64,000 nt of DNA from Oceanisphaera litoralis (GCF_016907015.1 NZ_JAFBBE010000010.1:1-64000), one strand, 5' to 3'; positions 38,467 through 48,268 are shown, counted from the stretch's first letter. A program made the numbers and translations. Notes: generated by a model not told the origin, from the letters alone.

Positions 38467-38477
38467 GAGTGTCCCTC

Positions 38478-39407
38478 CTACAGTGTCAAAGTATGAATTA
38501 ACCGAGCCGCCAGCCGGGCCGTATGGCCGTCGACGTCAACCTCGGGGTTCAGCTCGGCCAGATCGGCAAGTCGCAACTTGCCACTGGCGATAATCTGTTC
38601 AATTAAAGGTTCAATCACATCCAGTGCCACCCCCCGGGCGGCCGGTGCACTGACACCGGGCGCCTGGGCTGCGGGAAACACATCGAGATCCAGGGTCAGA
38701 TACAGGTGGTCGCAACGACCGATGAAGGCGTTAAGTTCGCTGTGCATCTCGGCCAGTCGGCTCTGGGTCATGGTTTTGTCTTCCCAGGTCAGTACCTGCA
38801 GCTGTTCCGCCTTGTCGAACAGGCCCCGGGTATTGGAGGCCCGGCTCACGCCTAGGCAGGCGTACTGGAAGGGCCAGTCTTGCTGCTCGCAGGCTTGTGC
38901 AATCTGGGCGAAGGGGGTGCCGGAAGACACCACAACACCCGGATCGCGCAGATCGAAATGGGCATCGAAATTGATGATGCCGATGCGCGGGCGCAGCTCT
39001 TGGGTGGCCAGATGTCGGGCCAGCCCACTCCAGGAGCCGAACGCCACCTCGTGGCCGCCGCCCATCACGATGGGCAACTGCCGCCGTGCCAGACACTGAG
39101 CTACCTGTTTGGCCAGGGCCTGGTGCGCCGCTTCCAGCTCTTCGCCTGCACAGATCACGTCACCGGCGTCATAAACCGGAGCCGACTGGTGCCAGGCCAG
39201 GCTCGCCAGCATCTTGCGCAGGGAGGCAGGACCCTTAGCCGCGCCCACTCGCCCCTTGTTGCGGCGCACCCCTTCATCGCTGCAAAAACCAATCAGGGTA
39301 TAGCCCGGCTCGGCCGCGGGGCCGAACGGCTGCACCTGCTGGTGCCAGCGGGCGGTATTGGGCTCGGGATCGGTGCGACCGGTCCAGATGTTCATGTCGA
39401 TATTCAT
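38478..39407 (-). CDS. hutG: Formimidoylglutamase
   Basis: This Mn-dependent hydrolase of the arginase family cleaves N-formimidoyl-glutamate to glutamate and formamide, the last step of the one-enzyme branch. The start overlaps the hutI stop (ATGA), giving 309 residues. Metal-binding motifs are [18 protein letters not shown] and [15 protein letters not shown]. An alternative start lies three codons further in. Confidence 0.96.
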   Translation of the reverse strand: MNIDMNIWTGRTDPEPNTARWHQQVQPFGPAAEPGYTLIGFCSDEGVRRNKGRVGAAKGPASLRKMLASLAWHQSAPVYDAGDVICAGEELEAAHQALAKQVAQCLARRQLPIVMGGGHEVAFGSWSGLARHLATQELRPRIGIINFDAHFDLRDPGVVVSSGTPFAQIAQACEQQDWPFQYACLGVSRASNTRGLFDKAEQLQVLTWEDKTMTQSRLAEMHSELNAFIGRCDHLYLTLDLDVFPAAQAPGVSAPAARGVALDVIEPLIEQIIASGKLRLADLAELNPEVDVDGHTARLAARLIHTLTL

Positions 39408-40609
39408 GCACACTCCCCAGCGACTATGCGTTGAACGAGGCGAGGCAGACCCACGCTGTAGGCCAGCTCCGCCGGATTAAGGGTGTCCCACAGACAAAAG
39501 TCCGCCTGCAATCCGGGCGCGATACGCCCCACCTCTTCCTGCAAGCCCAGTGCCCGGGCACTATGGGCGGTCACACCGCGCAGGGCCTCGATGGGGGTCA
39601 GGCGAAACAGGGTGCAGGCCATGTTCAGCATCAGCTTCAGGCTGAAGATGGGGGAAGTGCCCGGGTTGGCATCGGTGGCCAGCGCCATCGGCACCCGGTA
39701 ACGCCGCAGCAGCTCGATGGGCGGCACCCTGGTCTCGCGCAAGATGAAGAAGGCGCCGGGCAGCAGGGTGGCCACGGTACCGGCCTCGGCCAGGGCCTTG
39801 ACTCCGTCTTCGTCCAGGTATTCGATGTGATCCACCGAAAGCGCGCCGGCCCGGGCGGCGGCGGCGCTGCCGCCCAGATTGGACAACTGCTCGGTGTGCC
39901 CCTTGATGGCCAGGCCGTGCGCCCTGGCGGCGGCATAGACCCGTTCGCACTGCGCGACCGAGAAGGCGATGTTCTCGCAGAACACATCCACCGCATCGGC
40001 CAGCCCTTCGGCGGCAGCCGGTATCATCCGGTTACACACCAGATCTATGTAGCCGTCGGCGTTGTCCTTGTATTCCGGCGGCAGCGCATGGGCGCCGAGC
40101 AGGGTGGTCACCACCCGAACCGGCAGCTCGCGGCCAAGACGGCGCGCCACCCGCAGCATCTTCAATTCGCTTTCCAGGGTCAGGCCGTAACCGGACTTGA
40201 TCTCGACCGTGGTCACGCCATCGGCCATCAGGGCCTGCAGGCGGGGCCTGGCGCTTTCGAACAGCTCGTCTTCGGTGGCGGCGCGGGTGGCGCACACCGT
40301 GCTGATGATGCCGCCGCCGGCACGGGCGATGTCTTCATAGCTAGATCCTTCCAGCCGGGCTTCAAACTCGCCGGCCCGGTTGCCGCCAAACACCAGGTGG
40401 GTGTGGCAGTCAATCAGACCCGGAGTCATCAGGGCACCCGCCACATCGATACACTCGAAGCCGGATCTGTCGTCGGCGCTCAGTTCACTCATCGTCTTGA
40501 GCCAGGCGATCCGGCCCGCCTGCACCGCCACCGCCATCGGCTCGGCGGCGCCATTCAGGCCATCAAACAGAGAGGCATTTACCCAGAGGCGATGTGATGA
40601 CCGATTCAT
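39404..40609 (-). CDS. hutI: Imidazolonepropionase
   Basis: This amidohydrolase opens the imidazolone ring to give N-formimidoyl-glutamate. The 401 residues contain the metal motif [23 protein letters not shown] and [12 protein letters not shown], with [12 protein letters not shown] near the end. It is the first gene of the hut operon and lies behind the promoter region containing two HutC-like operators. Confidence 0.97.
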   Translation of the reverse strand: MNRSSHRLWVNASLFDGLNGAAEPMAVAVQAGRIAWLKTMSELSADDRSGFECIDVAGALMTPGLIDCHTHLVFGGNRAGEFEARLEGSSYEDIARAGGGIISTVCATRAATEDELFESARPRLQALMADGVTTVEIKSGYGLTLESELKMLRVARRLGRELPVRVVTTLLGAHALPPEYKDNADGYIDLVCNRMIPAAAEGLADAVDVFCENIAFSVAQCERVYAAARAHGLAIKGHTEQLSNLGGSAAAARAGALSVDHIEYLDEDGVKALAEAGTVATLLPGAFFILRETRVPPIELLRRYRVPMALATDANPGTSPIFSLKLMLNMACTLFRLTPIEALRGVTAHSARALGLQEEVGRIAPGLQADFCLWDTLNPAELAYSVGLPRLVQRIVAGECA

Positions 40610-40632
40610 GAAAGCGTCCTCGATGCGTTATT

Positions 40633-40757
40633 TGTATATACATTTAATCCTTATCTTTGCATATGGCAATCATTTAAAACCAGAAAAACCAAAATTATTG
40701 ACCTGTGTCACACCAGAAATATACACACCATTAACTTTATTTTGTTTTGTATATACA
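40633..40757 (-). promoter_or_regulatory. Two HutC operators at the hut operon promoter
   Basis: TGTATATACA occurs at 40633-40642 and at 40748-40757, both matching the palindrome typical of HutC, a GntR repressor relieved by urocanate. The DNA between them is AT-rich and must include the hutI promoter. The wider 375-bp gap from hutI to yaeQ shows no gene. Confidence 0.85.
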
Positions 40758-40984
40758 TTACATATTTTTAATCCATTTCCATTTACTGCAGACAGTGACA
40801 AGGAGCGCTACAGACGGTGACAAGGAGTGCTCATGAATGACGGCATGCCGGCGCACCGGGCCCGGTCGGTGTTTACACTCTCGGAGTGAGGATTAAACGT
40901 CGCCTCACCGACCGCTGAGGCGCGCCGGGCTGGCTCCGGCTGCGGCTTACCGTTAAGATGTCGCCTTTTACACGGGACGATCTC

Positions 40985-41521
40985 ATGGCCCTGACCGCCA
41001 CCCTGCATAAAGTCCGCATGAATATCAGCGACTTGCACCGACATTACTATCAAGAGCACAGCCTGACCGTGGCTCAGCATCCTTCCGAAACCGACACCCG
41101 GCTGATGGTGCGCCTGCTGGCCTTTATGCGCCACGCCGATGAAGACCTGAGCTTTACCAAGGGCCTGAGCACCGACGACGAGCCGGAGCTGTGGCAGAAG
41201 TCGCCGGATGGCCGCATTCTGCTGTGGGTGGAGCTGGGAGAGCCCAGCGTCAAGCGCATCAAACAGGCCCTGTCCCGGGCCGAACAGGTGGTGGTGTACA
41301 GCTACGGCGGACGCAGCGCCCAGGAGTGGTGGAACAAGCATCAGACCGAGCTGGGCCAGTTGCCGCGGCTGCAGATTTATCACCTGGCCGACCCGCAACC
41401 GGCCCAACTGGCCGGGTTGTGCCAGCGCAGCATCGACCTGTTTGCCACCCTGCAGGAAAGTGAAGTTCAGCTCACCGATGGTGAACACAGCCTGGATTTG
41501 CAGCTGGACCAGTGGCGGTAA
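40985..41521 (+). CDS. yaeQ: YaeQ family protein
   Basis: This conserved protein of 178 residues has a PD-(D/E)XK-like fold in the family and an unclear function; it was once linked to RfaH-like effects. The start MALTATLHKVRMNISDL matches E. coli YaeQ (MALKATIYK). The motifs LTVAQHPSETDTRLMVRLLAF, DDEPELW and WVELGEPSVKRIKQA are clear. It lies between the hut operon and hutC, probably not part of that pathway. Confidence 0.95.
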   Translation: MALTATLHKVRMNISDLHRHYYQEHSLTVAQHPSETDTRLMVRLLAFMRHADEDLSFTKGLSTDDEPELWQKSPDGRILLWVELGEPSVKRIKQALSRAEQVVVYSYGGRSAQEWWNKHQTELGQLPRLQIYHLADPQPAQLAGLCQRSIDLFATLQESEVQLTDGEHSLDLQLDQWR

Positions 41522-41562
41522 AATGCGGGGATTCGGGAATGGGGACCTGGGATTAGATGGTC

Positions 41563-41639
41563 GGTTGGGATGAGCGAAGCGAACCCCGACATGAAGCCGC
41601 CGGCGGCTTGTTGGAATTCGCTACGCTCATTACCAACCT
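41563..41639. repeat. GGTTGGG-type inverted repeat, copy 1
   Basis: GGTTGGGATGAGCGAAGCGA (41563-41582) is the imperfect inverse of TTCGCTACGCTCATTACCAACC (41617-41638). A CCGCCGGCGG core sits in between. A second, related copy lies at 45.39-45.47 kb. The element is intergenic between yaeQ and hutC. Confidence 0.75.
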
Positions 41640-41693
41640 ACGCTGCGGCCCAAGAGATTGGGAGTGCGCTTTTTCCGCCCCCTCTCCCGGCAC

Positions 41694-42401
41694 CTACAGT
41701 TTCAGGGTAGAGCGCAGCTTGTATTTGTCGCCCGGATGCCAGAGCCGGGCAAAGCTGACCAGCTGATGCAGTGACCAGGTGCGACGGGTCACCAGCAGGC
41801 AGGGGGAGTCGGACGATATCTGCAGCCAGTCACGAACCTCATCGGGCGCTATTCGGGCCTCAACTATGTGTTCCAGATCCGACAGCGGGCAATGTTCCAC
41901 CAGATAGGCGTTGGGGGTTTGCCGGCTGAAATCGCACTCCAGATAACCGGGGGCCAGCGCCGGATGCACAAAGCGATCTTCCACCTGTATCGGTACCTTG
42001 TTTTCCCGATGCACTATCACCGAATGAAACACCCGGGCGTTGAGTCGCATGCCCATGTGCAGGGCCACTTCTTCATTGGCACGGCTCGCTTCCAGCACGA
42101 TGACGCTGTTGCTGTACTGGTGGCCGCGTGCGCGCACCTCGTCGGCAATATTGCTGACATCCGCCAGCGGTGATTCGGCCTTGGGCTCGATCACGAAGGT
42201 ACCCAGCCCGGCCCGACGCATCAGGTAACCTTCCTGCACCAGATCCCGAATCGCCTTGTGGGCCGTCATCCGGCTGACCTTGAATTGCCCGGCCAGTTCC
42301 TGTTCGGGCGGTATCTGCTGATGCAGCGGATACTCCCCAGACTCGATTCGAACCAGGATATGCTGTTTGATCTGCTGATAAAGGGGAATGGATTGGGTCA
42401 C
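41694..42401 (-). CDS. hutC: Histidine utilisation repressor HutC
   Basis: This GntR/HutC-family repressor senses urocanate. The start is GTG with a strong AGGAGG five bases upstream, giving 235 residues. The N-terminal winged helix contains IPPEQELAGQFKVSRMTAHKAI and the linker MRRAGLGTFV, followed by a UTRA effector domain with DRFVHPALAPGYLE and CLLVTRRTW. A HutC-like palindrome lies about 25 bp upstream, suggesting autoregulation. Confidence 0.94.
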   Translation of the reverse strand: MTQSIPLYQQIKQHILVRIESGEYPLHQQIPPEQELAGQFKVSRMTAHKAIRDLVQEGYLMRRAGLGTFVIEPKAESPLADVSNIADEVRARGHQYSNSVIVLEASRANEEVALHMGMRLNARVFHSVIVHRENKVPIQVEDRFVHPALAPGYLECDFSRQTPNAYLVEHCPLSDLEHIVEARIAPDEVRDWLQISSDSPCLLVTRRTWSLHQLVSFARLWHPGDKYKLRSTLKL

Positions 42402-42425
42402 GTGGCCTCCTGTAACAATCTCGAT

Positions 42426-42435
42426 TGTACATACA
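42426..42435 (-). promoter_or_regulatory. HutC-like operator at the hutC promoter
   Basis: TGTACATACA differs by one base from the TGTATATACA sites in front of hutI. Its position just upstream of hutC suggests autorepression. Confidence 0.65.
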
Positions 42436-42556
42436 ACCGACAGGCTGTCACATACCAGCCGCGTCAAACCATGAACCGGATCCCACCGAGACTTTAAACA
42501 GACGCCGATTTACGCTATGGTGCGCGCAAATTCAGTCAGCCATCGGCAGGAATACC

Positions 42557-43030
42557 TTGGAAAAACATGAAGAAGTGCTGGTGGCGCTGCGCCAGATCAT
42601 CCGTGCCATCGACCTTCACTCCCGTCAGCTCAGCAAAGCCTCCGGCCTGACCGGCCCTCAGCTGTTGTTGTTGCAGGCCATCAGCACCCATGGCGACATC
42701 ACCATGCGCAAGCTGGCCCAGGCCACGCACATGAGCCAGGCCACCGCCACCACCATTATCGACCGGCTGGAGCAGAAACAGCTGGTACGGCGGGAACGCA
42801 GTCAGACCGACAAGCGCAAGGTGCACGCGGTACTGACCGAAGATGGAAAAACCAAGCTCAAGACGGCACCGAGACCCTTGCAGGAAAGCTTCATCCAGCG
42901 TTTTCAGTCACTGGAAGCCTGGGAGCAGAACCTGCTACTGTCTTCGGTACAGCGGATTTCGTCGATGATGAACGCCGACGATCTGGATGTGGCCCCCCTG
43001 CTGCAGGTCGGCAGCCTGCTGCACGAGTGA
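42557..43030 (+). CDS. MarR family transcriptional regulator
   Basis: The TTG start is chosen because AGGA lies shortly upstream and because the helical domain begins at once (LEKHEEVLVALRQIIRAI); it gives 157 residues. The winged helix is seen in GDITMRKLAQATHMSQATAT and the wing RRERSQTDKRKVHAVLTE. The target is unknown; it is divergent from hutC but shows no other link to histidine use. An in-frame upstream extension is not supported. Confidence 0.87.
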   Translation: MEKHEEVLVALRQIIRAIDLHSRQLSKASGLTGPQLLLLQAISTHGDITMRKLAQATHMSQATATTIIDRLEQKQLVRRERSQTDKRKVHAVLTEDGKTKLKTAPRPLQESFIQRFQSLEAWEQNLLLSSVQRISSMMNADDLDVAPLLQVGSLLHE

Positions 43031-43110
43031 GAGACGTGAGGGGTGAGGAGTGAACCTCTCCCCCTCACGCCTTACTATTCACCCTTCACGATCTTATCCT
43101 CACGCCTCAC
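43027..43110. repeat. GTGAGG-type repeat, copy 2
   Basis: GTGAGGGGTGAGG (43036-43048) pairs with CCTCACGCCTCAC (43098-43110), with further GTGA/TCAC pieces between. It resembles the element at 31.84-31.90 kb and again lies between convergent genes. Confidence 0.75.
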
Positions 43111-43118
43111 ACTGCCAA

Positions 43119-43700
43119 TTATTCTTCCAGGCTGATGCCGATATTCGACACCCCGTCCTGGGCGGCGAAGTCGCGAATGGCCAGAATGGTAGCGGCCTCT
43201 CTCGGCTGGCCCACTCGCTCCAGCAGCTCAACCTGAAACTCCATCTCTGTCATCATCAGATCGTTTTCGTACAGCTCTTCTTCACTCAGCTCCCGTTCCG
43301 CCAGCAGTTCGGCAAAACCGGCCACGGTACCGAGCGAGGCGTTGCTGGCTTCGATGGCTTCTTCACCGATACGACAAATCACCGAGTTGTAGGCGGCTCC
43401 CAGGGCGACGCAGGCATCCAGTGCCGGGTAGGCGCCGTAATGTTCAAAACGGGAAGGATCGGGAATAAAGGCTTCGAATGATTCAAGCTCGGCCGTCAAA
43501 TCCACCTTGGATCCCTTGACGGTCAGATAGGTCCAGAGGGTGTTCAGCGTCGAGCGCAGACGCTCTCCGTTACCAAACCCGGACGTATCGCTGAACAGTC
43601 GGTAATTGGGATACATCCGCTCGGCCAGCGCCAATGCAAACACCGTTTGCTGCCATGGAGCCAGCTTGTTGATTTTTTTATAAAATTTATCACCGAACAC
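43119..43700 (-). CDS. yjaG: YjaG family protein (DUF416)
   Basis: This 193-residue protein of unknown function matches YjaG (196 in E. coli). The GTG start is supported by AAGGAA eight bases upstream. Conserved blocks include ALAERMYPNYRLF, YGAYPALDACVALG and a C-terminal SNIGISLEE. It is helical and soluble. Confidence 0.92.
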   Translation of the reverse strand: MFGDKFYKKINKLAPWQQTVFALALAERMYPNYRLFSDTSGFGNGERLRSTLNTLWTYLTVKGSKVDLTAELESFEAFIPDPSRFEHYGAYPALDACVALGAAYNSVICRIGEEAIEASNASLGTVAGFAELLAERELSEEELYENDLMMTEMEFQVELLERVGQPREAATILAIRDFAAQDGVSNIGISLEE

Positions 43701-43855
43701 GGATATTTCCTTATTGTTGGGGCTGCCGCCTTGTGGCCAGTATCGCCGTTTGCGGCCAAGGCTCACATTTTATGCGGGAAACACTGGTATAAGTTTATGC
43801 TTGTGCCATTGTCTCATAAAACACAGGTACAAAAAGCACGTTGAGGAGAGAAGGT

Positions 43856-44800
43856 ATGGCCAATCATACCCTGTTACTGCTCAGTCAGGATAACGCCGAA
43901 TATCAGGCGCTGTTGCAGCAGGCCTACCTGCCCGGTCTGACCATTCTGGCTCCCGAGCGGGAAGCGGATATCCAGGCGGCGCTGGCCAGAGCCGACATTC
44001 TTCTGGGCGAGCCGGCCCGCCTTCGCGAGCGCCTCGAGGATGCACACGCGCTCAAGTGGGCCCAGTCCACCTACGCCGGGGTCGAGCTTCTGCTCGAGTC
44101 CAACTGCCGCCGGAATTACCAGCTGACCAATATCAGAGGCATCTTCGGCCCCCTGATCAGTGAATATGTCTTTGCTCATCTGCTGTCGCTGACCCGACAT
44201 CTGCGCCATTACCGGGAACAGCAGCGGTTGCACCACTGGCAACCCCTGCCCTATCACAGCATTCGCGGCAAGACGATGCTGATCATGGGGACCGGCAGCA
44301 TAGCCCAGCATGTGGCCCACACCGCGGCTCACTTCGGGCTGACCGTGCTGGGCATCAGTCGTTCCGGGCGCGAAGCGCCCGGCTTCGATCATACCTATCA
44401 GCTGCCCGCCTTGAACAAGGTGCTGCCCAGAGCCGATGTGGTGGTGAGCGTACTGCCCTCCACGCCCCAGACCCGTGGCCTGTTCAACAAGGAACGCATG
44501 GACTGCTTCAAACCCGGCGCCCTCTTCTTCAACGTGGGCCGGGGCGATGTGGCAGATGAAAGTGCGTTAATCGAGGCCCTGCGCCACGGCAATCTCGGTG
44601 CCGCTGTGCTGGACGTGTTTGCCACCGAGCCACTGCCGGCCGGAAGTCCCTTATGGGACATGCCCAACGTGGTTATCACCCCTCACAACGCCGGCTACAG
44701 CTTTCCGGATCAGATTGTCACCCGCTTCAGTCGCAACTACCTGAAATACATAGAAGGCAAGCCGATGGAAGGGCTGGTGAATTTCAATCTGGGATACTGA
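43856..44800 (+). CDS. D-2-hydroxyacid dehydrogenase (glyoxylate/hydroxypyruvate reductase-like)
   Basis: This NAD(P)-linked reductase acts on 2-keto acids. The start MANHTLLLLSQ gives 314 residues. The Rossmann motif is GTGSIAQHVA, the catalytic Arg and Glu lie in VSVLPSTPQTRGLF to NVGRGDVADESALI, and the histidine is in ITPHNAGYS. It resembles GhrA-type enzymes. The stop overlaps the next start by one base (TGATG), so the two are coupled. Confidence 0.9.
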   Translation: MANHTLLLLSQDNAEYQALLQQAYLPGLTILAPEREADIQAALARADILLGEPARLRERLEDAHALKWAQSTYAGVELLLESNCRRNYQLTNIRGIFGPLISEYVFAHLLSLTRHLRHYREQQRLHHWQPLPYHSIRGKTMLIMGTGSIAQHVAHTAAHFGLTVLGISRSGREAPGFDHTYQLPALNKVLPRADVVVSVLPSTPQTRGLFNKERMDCFKPGALFFNVGRGDVADESALIEALRHGNLGAAVLDVFATEPLPAGSPLWDMPNVVITPHNAGYSFPDQIVTRFSRNYLKYIEGKPMEGLVNFNLGY

Positions 44801-45393
44801 TGGACGCCGAATTCGAACGACTGCTGCGGCGGGTTCGGGCCTGCCGGATTTGTGAAGCCCAGTTGCCGCTGGGGCCTCGTCCTGTGGTACAAATGGCGCC
44901 ACAAGCCCGCATCATGATCATCGGTCAGGCGCCGGGCCTGCGTGTTCATGAAACCGGCATTCCCTGGAACGACCCCAGCGGCGACACCCTGCGCCGCTGG
45001 CTGCAGTTGAGCCGGGAGCAGTTTTACGACCCCGATATCATCGCCATCATGCCCATGGGGTTCTGCTACCCGGGCCGGGGCAAGAGCGGCGACCTGCCGC
45101 CCCGCCCCGAGTGCGCCCCCGCCTGGCATGAGCCACTGCTGGCCGCCCTGCCCCACATTCGACTCACCCTGTTGATAGGCCAGTATGCCCAGCGTTATTA
45201 CCTGGGCAGGCAATATCGCACCCTCACCGATACGGTTCGCCACTGGCGGGATTTTGCGCCCGACCGGCTGCCCCTGCCCCATCCTTCGCCACGCAACCGG
45301 CGCTGGCTGAGCCAGAACCCCTGGTTCGAACAGGAAGAACTGCCTGCATTGCGGGCGCGGGTACATGAAGTGCTGGGGAATACACAGAAATAG
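44800..45393 (+). CDS. Uracil-DNA glycosylase family protein
   Basis: This 197-residue protein belongs to the family 4/5-like uracil-DNA glycosylase fold. Motif A is GQAPGLRVHETGIPWND, and the second motif is HPSPRNRRW near residue 166, as in glycosylase-like proteins. Four iron-sulphur cysteines of true family 4 enzymes are not evident, although CRIC is present near the start. It may be a glycosylase or a related hydrolase of unknown substrate. It is translationally coupled to the preceding dehydrogenase. Confidence 0.82.
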   Translation: MDAEFERLLRRVRACRICEAQLPLGPRPVVQMAPQARIMIIGQAPGLRVHETGIPWNDPSGDTLRRWLQLSREQFYDPDIIAIMPMGFCYPGRGKSGDLPPRPECAPAWHEPLLAALPHIRLTLLIGQYAQRYYLGRQYRTLTDTVRHWRDFAPDRLPLPHPSPRNRRWLSQNPWFEQEELPALRARVHEVLGNTQK

Positions 45394-45470
45394 GTTGGCG
45401 ATGAGCGCAGCGAATCCCAATATTCATGCCGCCGGAAAGAAGTTGGGACTCATACTTCGTCCCAACCTAC
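45391..45470. repeat. GGTTGGG-type inverted repeat, copy 2
   Basis: TAGGTTGGCGATGAGCGCAG at 45391-45410 begins on the stop codon of the glycosylase-like gene. The right arm is GTTGGGACTCATACTTCGTC then CCAACCTAC (45442-45470). It shares GATGAGCGnAGCGAA and the GCCGCCGG core with the copy at 41.56 kb. Confidence 0.75.
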
Positions 45471-45519
45471 GTCCTGTGTTTTTCTGACAGCTTAAAGCTT
45501 ATCGCTGGCAGCTATTTTA

Positions 45520-46308
45520 TTAACCCCGTTTCGGCACCAGTTGCGACAGCAGGAACAAGGTGGCGGCCACCACCACCACCGAAGGGCCGGCGGGGGTATC
45601 CTGGCTGATCGATAATTGCAGGCCGCCGACCACGGCAATCATGCCCAGGCCGCTGGCATACAGGGCCATTTGCTCCGGCGTATGACTGAAGCGCCGGGCG
45701 GTGGCGGCGGGGATGATCAGCAACGACGTGATGATCAGGGCCCCCACAAACTTCATCGCCACCGCGATCAGCACGCTTATCATCATCAGCAACAGCAGTT
45801 TCAACGGCTCTACCCGTATTCCCTCCACCCGCGCCAGCTCTTCGCTGACGGTAATGGACAGCAACTGACTCCAGTAGTGACGCAGGATCAACAACAGTGC
45901 CAGGCCGCCACCGTAAATCCAGTACAGGTCCGCCAGCTGGATCGCCAGTAGATCGCCGAACAGATAGGCCATGAGATCGACGCGGACATTTTCCATAAAG
46001 GCCAGCGCCACCAGCCCCAGCGACAGGGAAGTATGAGCCAGAATGCCGAGCAGGGTGTCGGTTGCCAGCCAGCTGGCGCGTTGCAGTGCCGCCAGCAGGA
46101 TACCGAGGCATAAACAGGCCACCAGCACCGCCAGCGTCAGATCGATCTGCAGCAAGAGACCGAGCGCCACCCCCAGCAGGGAAGAATGGGCCAGGGTATC
46201 GCCGAAATAGGCCATGCGTCGCCAGACCACAAAGCTGCCGAGCGGGCCCGCCAGCAGGGCGATCCCCAGGCCGGCCAGCAGGGCATAAAGCAGAAAACTA
46301 TCCCACAT
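45520..46308 (-). CDS. znuB: Zinc ABC transporter permease ZnuB
   Basis: This inner-membrane permease of the high-affinity zinc importer has about eight membrane helices. The start [19 protein letters not shown] gives 262 residues and overlaps znuC by 11 bp. [21 protein letters not shown] is the typical ZnuB motif. It is in the operon znuCB, opposite znuA. Confidence 0.95.
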   Translation of the reverse strand: MWDSFLLYALLAGLGIALLAGPLGSFVVWRRMAYFGDTLAHSSLLGVALGLLLQIDLTLAVLVACLCLGILLAALQRASWLATDTLLGILAHTSLSLGLVALAFMENVRVDLMAYLFGDLLAIQLADLYWIYGGGLALLLILRHYWSQLLSITVSEELARVEGIRVEPLKLLLLMMISVLIAVAMKFVGALIITSLLIIPAATARRFSHTPEQMALYASGLGMIAVVGGLQLSISQDTPAGPSVVVVAATLFLLSQLVPKRG

Positions 46309-47035
46309 GGCGTACGTCTCCGTGGTGGTCGTCGTCACAATCATGGTGGTGGGTGTACACCGCCAGCTGAGCCAGTTCGGGGCGGCCGAACAGACGGGCA
46401 AACTCCGGATGGCGCGCCACCTGCTCCGGCTCGCCATGACAACAGATATGCTGATTCAGGCAAATCACCCTGTGGGTGCTGGCCATCACCAGGTGCAGAT
46501 CGTGAGACACCATCAGTACGCCGCACTGCAATTCGTCGCTGAGCTGCTTGATCAGGGTGTAGAGTTCGGTCTGTCCGTGCACGTCCACGCCCTGGGCGGG
46601 TTCGTCCAGAATCAGTAATTCCGGCGCCATCATCAGGGCCCGCGCCAGCAGGATGCGCTGCATTTCACCACCGGACAACGCCTGCATGGCCCGGTCCGCC
46701 AGCCGTTCGGCACCCACCCTGGCCAGCGCCTGGGCCACCGTCAGCCGGCGACCATGAGACAGGCTCATGAAACGGGCTACCGTCAGCGGCAGCACCGGAT
46801 CCAGATGCAACTTCTGCGGCACATAGCCGATGCGCAGCCCCGGCTTGCGCCACAACCGACCGGTATTGCCCTCGTTCAGGCGCAACACCAGTTTCATCAG
46901 CGAGCTCTTGCCGGCCCCGTTCGGCCCGACTACGGTCAGTATTTCGCCGCTGTGCAGGGTCAGTGAAATTCGTTCGAGAATGACATTGCCCCCAATTTCC
47001 AGTCCGACGTCGGTCAGTTCAACCAGCTTGGTCAT
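46298..47035 (-). CDS. znuC: Zinc ABC transporter ATPase ZnuC
   Basis: This ATPase of the zinc importer starts [13 protein letters not shown] and has 245 residues. Walker A is GPNGAGKSS, the signature is [16 protein letters not shown], and Walker B is [12 protein letters not shown]. The C-terminal tail is His/Asp-rich ([12 protein letters not shown]), possibly a metal sensor. It shares a divergent promoter with znuA. Confidence 0.96.
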   Translation of the reverse strand: MTKLVELTDVGLEIGGNVILERISLTLHSGEILTVVGPNGAGKSSLMKLVLRLNEGNTGRLWRKPGLRIGYVPQKLHLDPVLPLTVARFMSLSHGRRLTVAQALARVGAERLADRAMQALSGGEMQRILLARALMMAPELLILDEPAQGVDVHGQTELYTLIKQLSDELQCGVLMVSHDLHLVMASTHRVICLNQHICCHGEPEQVARHPEFARLFGRPELAQLAVYTHHHDCDDDHHGDVRHVG

Positions 47036-47057
47036 TCGCTTTACGCCTTTACATCTC

Positions 47058-47080
47058 AATTTGTAATATTATAACATTGC
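47058..47080. promoter_or_regulatory. Zur box between znuC and znuA
   Basis: The AT-rich dyad TGTAATATTATAACA fits the Zur palindrome (GTTATANTATAAC core). It lies midway between the divergent zinc genes, so zinc-bound Zur can repress both. Confidence 0.85.
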
Positions 47081-47121
47081 CTGCTTACCGAACTCTATCA
47101 CCAATCCGGACGACCCCCATC

Positions 47122-48120
47122 ATGAGAGCCCTGTTTTTGCTGCCCCTGCCCCTGCTGCTGACGATGTCTCTGCTGCTGAGCGGCCAGGCCCGCGCGCTGG
47201 AAGTACTGACCACCATCAAGCCACTGCAACTGATTGCCAGTGCCATTACCGAAGGCGGCGAGGCTCCCGGGTTGTTGCTGGCGCCGGGGACATCACCCCA
47301 CGACTATGCCCTGCGCCCGTCGGATGTACGTCGGATAAATAATGCGGATCTGGTGCTCTGGGTAGGCCCCGAGCTGGAAGGCTTTCTGACCTCGCTGCTC
47401 GACAAGCAACCCAACAGCCTGGCATTGCTGGCGCAGCTCGATATCGAAGGCCACGAACACCATGCAGACCATGCAGACCATGCAGACCATGCGGACCATG
47501 CAGACCATGATGCTCACCCGTATCCCCACCATGACGAACATGATTCCGATAAAATCACCGTCGGAAGCGAGGATGACGGACACGATCATCGTCATGGAGA
47601 GCAGGATACCCACATCTGGCTGGATCCCCATCACGCAGAAAAAATTGCCAGCCTGCTGGCCGAGCGCCTGAGTCGGCTGGATCCGGACAATAGTGAACGA
47701 TATCAGCGCAATCTGACCGCCTTTCGGGCAGGCTTGACCGAGGCCGACCAACAGGTGGCCGAACGTCTGGCCCCGACCGCCGGCATCGGTTACTTCGTGT
47801 TCCACGATGCCTACGGCTACTGGGAAGATCATTACCAGTTACCGTCTCTCGGATATTTTACCGTCAACCCGGAACGCTCTCCCGGGGCCAGAACCGTGTC
47901 ACGTATCCATCAGGCACTGAAGCAATCCCAGGCACAGTGCGTCTTTGCCGAACCCCAGTTCAGGCCCGCCGTAGTAGAGGCCGTGGTGCGTAACACCCAG
48001 GCGCGCATCGGCATACTGGACCCTTTGGGGGCCGATATTGAAGTAGGCCCCCGAGGCTACTTTGCCTTTATGCACCAGCTGGCGGACGCCATGGCCGGCT
48101 GCCTGCTCAATGAACGCTAA
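47122..48120 (+). CDS. znuA: Zinc-binding periplasmic protein ZnuA
   Basis: This is the periplasmic receptor of the zinc importer. The start MRALFLLPLPLLL gives 332 residues with a Sec signal ending near ARA. After the first lobe there is a His/Asp-rich loop with repeated HAD units, followed by HPYPHHDEHD and HDHRHGE. Metal ligands include HDYALRPSD, WLDPHHAEK and HDAYGYW. The loop is encoded by tandem 9-bp DNA repeats. Confidence 0.96.
   Translation: MRALFLLPLPLLLTMSLLLSGQARALEVLTTIKPLQLIASAITEGGEAPGLLLAPGTSPHDYALRPSDVRRINNADLVLWVGPELEGFLTSLLDKQPNSLALLAQLDIEGHEHHADHADHADHADHADHDAHPYPHHDEHDSDKITVGSEDDGHDHRHGEQDTHIWLDPHHAEKIASLLAERLSRLDPDNSERYQRNLTAFRAGLTEADQQVAERLAPTAGIGYFVFHDAYGYWEDHYQLPSLGYFTVNPERSPGARTVSRIHQALKQSQAQCVFAEPQFRPAVVEAVVRNTQARIGILDPLGADIEVGPRGYFAFMHQLADAMAGCLLNER
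47461..47508 (+). repeat. Tandem 9-bp repeat in the ZnuA His loop
   Basis: Five copies of CATGCAGAC (the fourth reads CATGCGGAC) encode His-Ala-Asp units. Repeat number can vary by slippage without changing frame, which would alter the length of the zinc-rich loop. Confidence 0.9.
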
Positions 48121-48218
48121 AAACTTGAAAAAAAATCCGGTACTATACGGAACTTTATAATTGCAGCATGCACTAATCACGGTGGTCCGGACGACGGACC
48201 ATTATAGTAATAAACCTT

Positions 48219-48268
48219 AACCGCTTTATTATCTTTGGATCTATGCCTGGATAGATAAAGCGGTTTTT
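48219..48268 (+). terminator. Terminator-like hairpin after znuA
   Basis: AACCGCTTTAT pairs with ATAAAGCGGTT, followed by TTTTT. A second smaller hairpin (TGGTCCG/CGGACCA) lies at 48183-48201. It lies before mepM. Confidence 0.8.
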
